Below, piece by piece: positions 1 through 4,488 of a stretch of DNA of 5,540 bases. Below the pieces are notes generated by a model that saw nothing but the letters and a program-made list of their open reading frames with translations, ran no database searches and had not been told where the DNA came from. The stretch covers positions 1-5,540 of the forward strand of contig JAGMEL010000189.1 of NCBI GenBank assembly GCA_023128195.1, in the 5' to 3' direction. The DNA is from Caldifarciminota bacterium (GTDB lineage Bacteria; Hydrothermota; Tepidihabitantia; SM23-42). The stretch's first letter is position 1. Every line of letters begins with the position of its first letter. A program made the position numbers and the translations under genes.

Positions 1-77
1 GGTGTGCCTGCTGGACTTCAAATCCAGATGTCCTTCGAAAGGGGGACGGTAGGTTCGATTCCTACACGCCTCCGCCA
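1..77 (+). tRNA. selC: Selenocysteine tRNA (anticodon UCA), 5' end cut by the window edge
   Basis: This tRNA reads UGA as selenocysteine and is the partner of SelB. The anticodon arm is CTGGA (11-15), loop CTTCAAA (16-22) and TCCAG (23-27), with anticodon TCA at 18-20; this arm matches E. coli selC. A long variable arm follows, with GTCC (30-33) pairing to GGAC (44-47) and G-U pairs possibly extending it. The T arm is GTAGG/CCTAC (49-53/61-65) around a TTCGATT loop. Positions 66-73 form the 3' strand of an 8-bp acceptor stem, then discriminator G74 and an encoded CCA (75-77). The 8+5 acceptor/T-stem geometry and long variable arm are hallmarks of bacterial tRNA-Sec. By comparison with E. coli selC, roughly 17 nt are missing on the left: the 5' acceptor strand and the 5' half of the D arm. 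Confidence 0.96.
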
Positions 78-85
78 AATTAGTA

Positions 86-178
86 GGGAATAGGGAACAG
101 GATACAGGGATTAGTAAATGGCGAATGGCGGATAGCAGAATAAGAAGCACGAAGCAAGAGGTAAGAAGTTAGACAAAA
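86..178. repeat. Degenerate 7-nt tandem repeat tract after selC
   Basis: From position 86 the sequence falls into 7-nt steps that nearly all begin with G and end in A: GGGAATA, GGGAACA, GGATACA, GGGATTA, GTAAATG, GCGAATG, GCGGATA, one 9-nt unit, then GAAGCAC, GAAGCAA, GAGGTAA, GAAGTTA and GACAAAA. No unit is exactly repeated, but phase is kept over about 13 units. The tract fills the gap between the convergent ends of selC and the M48 gene. I see no open reading frame and no clear terminator; a weak 5-bp stem (196-200/213-217) lies just beyond it. Function is unknown; decayed microsatellite-like DNA is the plain reading. Confidence 0.6.
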
Positions 179-265
179 CTCTCGTTTCTGACTTCTGGCG
201 TCTTACATCTAGCGCCATGAATACGAAATACACTGCTACGCCGTACAACGTTTAACTATGTGTTA

Positions 266-1045
266 CTAAAGCTGTGCTTTTATCGCGGCGTATTCGTTTT
301 CGTAATATGGAAGATTAGTTCCGCCAATTTTCTTTATCTGTTTATTGCCGTTACCTATGCGGTCTTTAGCCGGTGGGTGGGAGGCAAGTAATTTTTCGAA
401 TGCTGATGGAGGTTTTCCTTCCATTTTTTTGAATTTTTCAAAGACCTGGATCATTGCCTTTGGATTGTACCCTGCCTTTTTTGCATAAAGAATTCCATAG
501 TTATCAGCTTCATACTCATTTTCTCTGCCATACCCCTGCAAAATCAAACCAGTAGCAGCATCAGCCACTTGTCGTGCGGTTTTACCCATCCTACTACCCA
601 GTGCCACTTCCATTATAATGGTGTAGCCGTATATTGCCTGGAGGCGTTTTATTGAATGCCGTGCAACTACGTGTCCGACCTCGTGCGCTAAAACCGCGGC
701 TAATTGTGCCTCATTATCGAATATTTTTAAAAGACCAGAATAGATATAGATAAATCCACCCGGACATGCAAAGGCATTTATCTCTTTGTTATCGAGTACT
801 TTGAATTTGTATTTCACATCTTTACGGTCGCATACCTTGGCAATTTTCTGCCCCACTTTGTTCACATAATTTTGTACTGTTTGATTATTAAGCAGTTTTT
901 CTGAGGATTCAACATCCCGGGCAACCTCTTTACCAATTTGAACCTCTTGCGAGGTTGGGATAAGTATAAGGCTCTTTTTACCACCGGGGCCCGTGGTTGC
1001 ACAGCCGATTATTAAAAATATGAGTGCTATTATAAATTTTTTCAT
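266..1045 (-). CDS. M48-family zinc metalloprotease, lipoprotein (BepA/LoiP-like)
   Basis: This is a predicted envelope protease. Family members degrade or help assemble outer-membrane proteins; the substrate here is unknown. Residues 1-14 are a lipoprotein signal peptide (MKKF, hydrophobic core, IIG) ending at lipobox Cys15. The zinc motif HEVGH is at 121-125 with catalytic Glu122. The third zinc ligand is probably Glu177 of the ExxAD-type motif EYEAD (177-181). A SHPP motif characteristic of this family is at 222-225. The length of 259 aa is complete for a single-domain M48 lipoprotein, and there is no TPR extension of the BepA type. The start is fixed by the signal peptide and by a TATAAT ending 5 nt upstream, with no Shine-Dalgarno. 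It is divergent from the phosphodiesterase gene and convergent with selC. Family assignment is firm; which subgroup (BepA, LoiP or YcaL) is not resolved. Confidence 0.93.
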   Translation of the reverse strand: MKKFIIALIFLIIGCATTGPGGKKSLILIPTSQEVQIGKEVARDVESSEKLLNNQTVQNYVNKVGQKIAKVCDRKDVKYKFKVLDNKEINAFACPGGFIYIYSGLLKIFDNEAQLAAVLAHEVGHVVARHSIKRLQAIYGYTIIMEVALGSRMGKTARQVADAATGLILQGYGRENEYEADNYGILYAKKAGYNPKAMIQVFEKFKKMEGKPPSAFEKLLASHPPAKDRIGNGNKQIKKIGGTNLPYYENEYAAIKAQL

Positions 1046-1078
1046 AATTGATTATATTTAACTATTTAAGAAAATCAA
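1046..1078 (-). promoter_or_regulatory. Promoter of the M48 gene, apparently leaderless
   Basis: On the minus strand TTGATT (1078-1073), a 16-nt spacer and a perfect TATAAT (1056-1051) are followed by only 5 nt before the ATG at 1045. Initiation 6-7 nt after the -10 would start the mRNA at or next to the A of ATG. No purine-rich ribosome-binding site lies upstream. Confidence 0.7.
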
Positions 1079-1087
1079 CATACATGT

Positions 1088-1120
1088 TTGACAATTTTCC
1101 GAATATAGATATAATTCACA
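1088..1120 (+). promoter_or_regulatory. Promoter of the phosphodiesterase gene, apparently leaderless
   Basis: A consensus TTGACA (1088-1093), a 16-nt spacer and a consensus TATAAT (1110-1115) stand 5 nt before the ATG at 1121. There is no Shine-Dalgarno and no room for a leader. Its -35 lies back to back with that of the M48 gene, 9 nt apart (1079-1087). Confidence 0.8.
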
Positions 1121-2305
1121 ATGATACAAAAGAACATAAGCAATATTATGTACAAGCCTAACTATAAAGACGGAAGTATTGTGAATTTAATGAGTTCAGT
1201 TTTGAAGACCTATGGTGCCAAGTCCACATATGAGTCATTAAAAATTTTAAAACCTGATGAATTACGTAAATCTAAGAATGTTGTTTTAATTGTCATTGAT
1301 GGATTAGGTTATGAATATTTAACTAAATACGGGAAAGATACTGTTTTTAACAATTATCTCAGGGGTAAAATAACTTCTGTTTTTCCTGCTACTACAGCAA
1401 CTGCCATCACAACGTTTGTCACCGGCGTTGCACCACAGCAGCATGCTATTACAGGATGGTATGTATATTTAAAAGAATTAGGTTTGGTTTCTACAATACT
1501 ACCGTTTACTCCGAGGTGCGGGGGTTTGTCCTTTAGTCAGATAAAGATAAATCCTAAAGTGATATTCAATCAAAAGTCAGTATTTGAAAAAATAAAAGTC
1601 GGTTCATATTATATTATTCATAAAGATTTTTTGGGATCTGATTACACTGTAGCTTTATCCGGACGAGCAAAGAGCAAACCGTTTAATAGCCTCACAGATT
1701 TTTTCCGACAGATAAGGCGAGTACTTTCCTCAACAAAAAGTAAGAAGTATGTTTATGCTTATTTGCACGAATTAGATGCGTTGTGTCATAAATATGGAAC
1801 AAAAAGTGCTGAGGTTCTCGCATATTTCAAAGATCTTAATAAAAAACTCATTCCATTTTTAAAATCAATCAAAGGTACTGATACTACAGTGATTATTACT
1901 GCTGATCATGGTCTAATTGACACAACCAAATCTCGGATAATTAAACTAAAAGAGCATCCTGAATTTGTTGATACTCTCATACTACCGCTATGTGGCGATA
2001 CAAGAATTGGATATTGTTATGTCCATCCATCAAAGATAAAACATTTTAGAGAATATGTGAATAGGATTTTTAAGAATTGTTGTGAATTGTACAGGGGAGA
2101 GGAATTGATCAGGAAAAAATATTTCGGTTTATTTGAGCCTAATGAAAATCTATTTAGCAGGGTCGGTGATTATATTTTAGTTATGAAGGAAAATTATATA
2201 ATTAGAGATTTTGTTTTGGGCGAAGATGAATATTTTCCTATAGGAAATCATGGGGGAGTTAGTAAAGAAGAGATGTTTGTTCCGCTGATTGTGGTCAAGA
2301 CGTAA
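1121..2305 (+). CDS. Alkaline phosphatase superfamily phosphodiesterase/nucleotide pyrophosphatase-type protein
   Basis: This is a two-metal phospho- or phosphodiester hydrolase of the type I phosphodiesterase (NPP-like) family. The metal and catalytic residues appear in the expected order: Asp60 in VLIVIDGLG; the nucleophile Thr91 or Thr92 in FPATTATA; Asp219 and His223 in HELDALCHKYG; Asp262-His263 in ITADHG; and His377 in GNHGG. Their spacing closely resembles that of bacterial NPP. All ligands are present, so the enzyme should be active. At 394 aa it is a full-length single domain. It has no signal peptide or membrane segment, so it is probably cytoplasmic, unlike most NPPs. The substrate cannot be told from the sequence; nucleotide-sugar, phosphodiester or phosphonate substrates all occur in the family. 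The start is supported by the consensus promoter ending 5 nt upstream. The gene stands alone, divergent from M48 and convergent with the SelB fragment. Confidence 0.9.
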   Translation: MIQKNISNIMYKPNYKDGSIVNLMSSVLKTYGAKSTYESLKILKPDELRKSKNVVLIVIDGLGYEYLTKYGKDTVFNNYLRGKITSVFPATTATAITTFVTGVAPQQHAITGWYVYLKELGLVSTILPFTPRCGGLSFSQIKINPKVIFNQKSVFEKIKVGSYYIIHKDFLGSDYTVALSGRAKSKPFNSLTDFFRQIRRVLSSTKSKKYVYAYLHELDALCHKYGTKSAEVLAYFKDLNKKLIPFLKSIKGTDTTVIITADHGLIDTTKSRIIKLKEHPEFVDTLILPLCGDTRIGYCYVHPSKIKHFREYVNRIFKNCCELYRGEELIRKKYFGLFEPNENLFSRVGDYILVMKENYIIRDFVLGEDEYFPIGNHGGVSKEEMFVPLIVVKT

Positions 2306-2317
2306 AGTCATTGAGTA

Positions 2318-2437
2318 CGTTTCGATCGTTTAGTCCGTTTAGAACGTTAATACCGTTAATTTCGTTTAGAGCGTTGAGCGTTTTTATTCGTTTAGTTCGT
2401 TTGGATCGTTACGAATACGAAGTACGAATTACGAATA
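2318..2437. repeat. Degenerate 9-nt tandem repeat (CGTTTAGnn) plus TACGAA units
   Basis: About eleven units start with CGTT: CGTTTCGAT, CGTTTAGTC, CGTTTAGAA, CGTTAATAC, CGTTAATTT, CGTTTAGAG, a 7-nt CGTTGAG, a 10-nt CGTTTTTATT, CGTTTAGTT, CGTTTGGAT and CGTTACGAA. They pass into TACGAAG, TACGAAT and TACGAATA (2416-2437). The first five or six bases of each unit are kept while the last two or three vary freely. The tract fills the gap between the convergent stops of the phosphodiesterase and the SelB fragment. I see no hairpin-plus-T-run terminator in it. Function is unknown. Confidence 0.75.
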
Positions 2438-2443
2438 CGATAT

Positions 2444-3064
2444 TTATCGGTATTTCTGCCCGAGGACCCTTACATCGCCTCGTTTGATAGTGACATTATG
2501 TGTGTCAAAGTAAATTAATAATGGTAAGACATATTTGCGGCTTGTATTAAGTATATCCCTGAACTGGGAGATTCTTATTTCATTATTGTTTTTTAAAAAC
2601 TGAATTAATTTTTCTTTTGCCTGTACAACCATTTTTTTATGCATTACAATCGATTCGCCAAGAGAAATCAGTATGCCGGTATCAAGCATATATTGGTATG
2701 CCTTTTTCACCTGTTTTTCATCTTCAAACCCTTGATTGAGAATGGTATTGTAATTCGGTGGTTTGTACTGGGCATCCAGGAACATTTTTTCGAGTTTTTT
2801 AACTATTGCATCCATATTTTCATCTAAGACAACCTTGAAATCGAACAGACTCATTTTATTGTCATCGGTTATCTTGATACTTTTTTCCTCAGACATTTTA
2901 TCGAGTGTATGATTTAACAGACTTTTATCAAAACCTTTGCTGATACTTTTTAGCAGCTCAAGTTGTGGCATGCCAGTATTTGTTGGATTATTCTTGTGAT
3001 AATCCATTAATATATTCGCAATTTTACTTTTTAATCTTTCAAAATTTTCCAGCGAATAATACAA
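2444..3064 (-). CDS. selB: SelB C-terminal winged-helix region without GTPase domains
   Basis: Full SelB (about 600-640 aa) is the elongation factor that brings Sec-tRNA to UGA codons. Its EF-Tu-like N-terminal half binds GTP and tRNA, and four C-terminal winged helices bind the SECIS hairpin of the mRNA. These 206 aa match about winged helices 2-4. Residues 8-40 (FERLKSKI, then YHKNNP and GMPQLELL) resemble the start of WH2. Residues 84-150 look like WH3. Residues 160-202, with FRDILNTSRKY, LLIYFD and GDVRVL, are the characteristic RNA-binding WH4. No GTPase motif is present, and a TAA at 3112-3110 closes the frame 15 codons above the start. The TTG at 3064 is the best start in frame, but AGAGG (3070-3066) is only 1 nt away, too close for normal use. 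It could be half of a split SelB, a stand-alone SECIS-binding paralogue, or a 5'-truncated remnant. The intact 206-codon frame argues for function. Confidence 0.82.
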   Translation of the reverse strand: MYYSLENFERLKSKIANILMDYHKNNPTNTGMPQLELLKSISKGFDKSLLNHTLDKMSEEKSIKITDDNKMSLFDFKVVLDENMDAIVKKLEKMFLDAQYKPPNYNTILNQGFEDEKQVKKAYQYMLDTGILISLGESIVMHKKMVVQAKEKLIQFLKNNNEIRISQFRDILNTSRKYVLPLLIYFDTHNVTIKRGDVRVLGQKYR

Positions 3065-3118
3065 ACCTCTTTTATCATTAATACAAAGTGCCTTTTTAGT
3101 TATTACGTATTATTTCAA

Positions 3119-3137
3119 CCCTGAATCAAGTTCAGGG
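3119..3137. repeat. Perfect 7-bp inverted repeat (CCCTGAA-5 nt-TTCAGGG)
   Basis: CCCTGAA (3119-3125) and TTCAGGG (3131-3137) form a perfect stem with loop TCAAG. The short CCTGAAnnnnnTTCAGG form resembles dispersed REP-like palindromes of many bacterial genomes. There is no T run on either side, so it is not a good intrinsic terminator. It lies upstream of the SelB fragment. Confidence 0.5.
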
Positions 3138-3241
3138 CAAATTCCAAACAAATTCTAAACATAATATAAAAAAGTATGAAGAGATTAGTGTTTTATGTTT
3201 TGAGTTTGTAGTGTTTAATGCTGATTTATTTAATTGGTCAG

Positions 3242-3250
3242 TGGTATGAT
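3242..3250 (+). promoter_or_regulatory. Extended -10 promoter for the putative structured RNA
   Basis: TGG followed by TATGAT (3242-3250) fits the extended -10 form TGnTATAAT with one mismatch. Initiation 7 nt after it would fall at G3257, exactly the first paired base of hairpin 1. A -35 is weak (CTGATT, 3221-3226, 18-nt spacer), as is common with extended -10 promoters. Confidence 0.4.
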
Positions 3251-3256
3251 TATTAT

Positions 3257-3316
3257 GGAGGTTTTTGAGAAGAGACCAAACTGGCCCCAAGACCAGTGCT
3301 GTCACTTCTTACCTCC
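3257..3316 (+). repeat. Hairpin repeat, copy 1
   Basis: This is the first copy of the imperfect inverted repeat described under the putative RNA. Its two arms close from GGAGG (3257-3261) to CCTCC (3312-3316). Similarity to copy 2 extends a little outside the stem on both sides: ATGAT upstream of both and CTCCTG across the 3' edge. Confidence 0.65.
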
Positions 3317-3407
3317 TGGTAAAAATAAACCTTGATAAATATTTATATTAAAGATAGTGGTGAAAAACTTTGATATACCTATTTGCTACAGGAAAAAATG
3401 ATTGGTG

Positions 3408-3471
3408 AGGTTAGTAAAGCAGACCCGACCGGGTTTGCAAACCTGAGCCCTCACTGCTTAGCTCCTGTTTT
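3408..3471 (+). terminator. Hairpin repeat copy 2 with T run, possible intrinsic terminator
   Basis: The second hairpin copy (arms 3408-3422 and 3454-3466) is followed after one G by TTTT (3468-3471), which copy 1 lacks. It could end the + strand transcript. The interrupted stem and short T run make it a weak terminator at best. Confidence 0.35.
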
Positions 3472-3598
3472 GAGTAATTTTAAACAATCCATTTTGTGAA
3501 TTATATATATCTTTTTAGTAATGTCAAGGTGCTATTTTTATTAAAGTACTTGTTCTATTTACCCACGTCCCTATAATTTTAACCCTTAAATAAAATTA

Positions 3599-4006
3599 CT
3601 ATTTCATTTTTTTTGTTAAATCAGCAAGCGTTTGGTTTGCAAAAGTTTTCTTTATTGATTTGGCTAAATCCGACCAGATTTTTCTGGTAGGACAGTTTTT
3701 TACCAGTGTGCAGATGTTGGGATTATCAAGACAATCAACCGGGGCAAAAGAACCTTCTAATATTTTATAAATTTCAATTACCTTTATTTCATTTGGAGGT
3801 TTGGTTAGATAATAACCACCTTTTGAACCTCTCGTAGCTCCTATTAGTCCTGAAGTCCTTAATGTTATAACGATCTGCTCCAGATATTTTTTAGATATTT
3901 TTTCGCATTCTGCAATGTCCTTGAGAAGTACTGGGTTTTTTTGGTATTTTATTGCCAAATCTACTAAAAGCCTCAAACCATAACGAAATCTAGATGATAC
4001 TTTCAT
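3599..4006 (-). CDS. Rrf2/IscR-family transcriptional regulator with Fe-S cysteines
   Basis: This is a DNA-binding regulator whose activity probably depends on an iron-sulfur cluster. The 135 aa are of usual length. The winged helix-turn-helix covers about residues 1-80, with the typical N-terminus (FRYGLRLLVDLA), the recognition region (SKKYLEQIVITLRTSGLI, 38-55) and the wing RGSKGGYYL (59-67). Three cysteines, Cys92, Cys99 and Cys105, have the spacing C-x6-C-x5-C and lead into CPTRKIW, a common family ending. E. coli IscR has C-x5-C-x5-C, so this is a related but distinct member and the cluster type is open. The gene starts 18 bp after the lipoprotein stop on the same strand and is probably co-transcribed. 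GGAG (4021-4018) lies 11 nt before the ATG, slightly far. Targets are unknown; neighbouring genes give no clear Fe-S or cysteine pathway. Confidence 0.92.
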   Translation of the reverse strand: MKVSSRFRYGLRLLVDLAIKYQKNPVLLKDIAECEKISKKYLEQIVITLRTSGLIGATRGSKGGYYLTKPPNEIKVIEIYKILEGSFAPVDCLDNPNICTLVKNCPTRKIWSDLAKSIKKTFANQTLADLTKKMK

Positions 4007-4024
4007 AATTTATTGGACTCCATA

Positions 4025-4414
4025 CTAATCATATATATATAATATAATAGTATCTATATCTCCATAAATGTCAGGTGACCATCCCTGGCTTGGCCAACCT
4101 GTATTCTCAGTGCTATCGATAATTATAGATACAATACGCCCCATCTGTTTTGTTGTACCATAACAGACACTATCCATTTCAAAAAAACCCGGAAGAGAAT
4201 TTTCGGTTCTTGTGGTTGTTTCTCTTGCTCTCATTTGACTTACGTTATAAGGATTAATATCCCATATTTTGAGTTTTATGTTATTGACTCCAGTTGTACT
4301 ATCATCTTCTTCTATTACCCACCCATATAGATGACAGATAACTGGTTCTCCTTCTGTGGCGCAATTTAATGTAACGATGGCGACGAGAAAACTGAATATC
4401 ATTATTTTTATCAT
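4025..4414 (-). CDS. Small predicted lipoprotein, function unknown
   Basis: This 129-aa protein is not recognised. Residues 1-17 form a hydrophobic signal (MIKIMIF, then LVAIV) ending TLN before Cys18, a workable lipobox with unusual Asn at -1. The mature part (YGWV, VNNIKLKIWDINPYN, an ETTTRTENSLPGFFEMD stretch) alternates beta-strand residues with a T-rich turn and G-x-F. This looks like a carboxypeptidase-regulatory or other Ig-like beta-sandwich fold; that is inference only. I chose the ATG at 4414 because AGGAG (4426-4422) stands 7 nt upstream and the signal peptide begins there. The frame stays open for 32 codons further up to an ATG at 4510, but that would overlap the glycosyltransferase start and bury the signal peptide. 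It is the first gene of a likely two-gene unit with the Rrf2 regulator, which could control it. Confidence 0.7.
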   Translation of the reverse strand: MIKIMIFSFLVAIVTLNCATEGEPVICHLYGWVIEEDDSTTGVNNIKLKIWDINPYNVSQMRARETTTRTENSLPGFFEMDSVCYGTTKQMGRIVSIIIDSTENTGWPSQGWSPDIYGDIDTIILYIYD

Positions 4415-4421
4415 TTCTCTT

Positions 4422-4467
4422 CTCCTACTTTCTATATATATAATATATAATATACTTGTAAAGTCAA
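4422..4467 (-). promoter_or_regulatory. Promoter and Shine-Dalgarno of the lipoprotein gene
   Basis: TTGACT (4467-4462), a 16-nt spacer and TATTAT (4445-4440) give a short leader that holds AGGAG (4426-4422), 7 nt before the ATG. This shows that the genome does use Shine-Dalgarno starts, in contrast to the leaderless neighbours. The -35 overlaps the -35/spacer of the divergent glycosyltransferase promoter. Confidence 0.55.
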
Positions 4468-4488
4468 GAGATTTGCATATAATATTGT
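4456..4488 (+). promoter_or_regulatory. Promoter of the glycosyltransferase gene, apparently leaderless
   Basis: TTGTAA (4456-4461), a 16-nt spacer and a perfect TATAAT (4478-4483) end 5 nt before the ATG at 4489. No Shine-Dalgarno is in range, and a TAA (4480-4482) in the same frame blocks any upstream start. The geometry is identical to the M48 and phosphodiesterase promoters. Confidence 0.65.

Larger units (their letters stand above)
3257..3471 (+). ncRNA. Putative structured RNA with two related hairpin modules
   Basis: Two GC-rich elements stand out in AT-rich DNA and fold alike. Module 1 (3257-3316): GGAGG/CCTCC, a 4-nt T bulge, a 7-bp helix (3266-3272/3305-3311), an A-A mismatch, GAC/GTC, a 3x3 internal loop, and ACTGG/CCAGT closing an 8-nt loop; about 20 bp in all. 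Module 2 (3408-3466): AGG/CCT, a TT bulge, AGT/GCT, an A-A mismatch, AAGCAG/CTGCTT, a larger internal loop, and CGGGT/ACCTG closing a 6-nt loop; about 17 bp. The modules align base by base in their 3' halves (TCACTnCTTAnCTCCTG) yet keep pairing where they differ. Three G-U pairs form on the + strand and would be A-C mismatches on the other, favouring + transcription. An extended -10 precedes module 1, and TTTT (3468-3471) follows module 2. No known RNA family was recognised. Confidence 0.42.
3065..3598. other. 534-bp gap between the SelB fragment and the Rrf2 regulator
   Basis: This stretch has no protein gene that I accept. Translating the minus strand upstream of the SelB fragment gives AT-rich, stop-broken sequence with no trace of the missing SelB GTPase domains. 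It holds a small perfect hairpin (3119-3137), two related GC-rich hairpin elements (3257-3316 and 3408-3466), and a plain AT-rich stretch (3472-3598) in which I see nothing distinct. Confidence 0.7.

Noticed and set aside
2639..2827. 62-codon + strand ORF
   Set aside because: It lies wholly antisense to the SelB fragment, is rich in F/H/I as expected from reversed AT-rich coding sequence, and has no ribosome-binding site.
3065..3256. Degenerate SelB GTPase region upstream of the SelB fragment
   Set aside because: The frames I translated on the minus strand here show no GTPase or domain II/III motifs and are broken by stops.
3246..3335. 29-codon + strand ORF across hairpin copy 1, and a similar short ORF from 3398 across copy 2
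   Set aside because: The two peptides align poorly, while the nucleotides and base pairs align well, so the signal is RNA or DNA structure rather than protein.
3404..3467. tRNA-Cys-like arm (TTGCAAA around GCA) in hairpin copy 2
   Set aside because: There is no T arm with a TTCRA loop, no acceptor stem and no consistent 5-bp anticodon stem.
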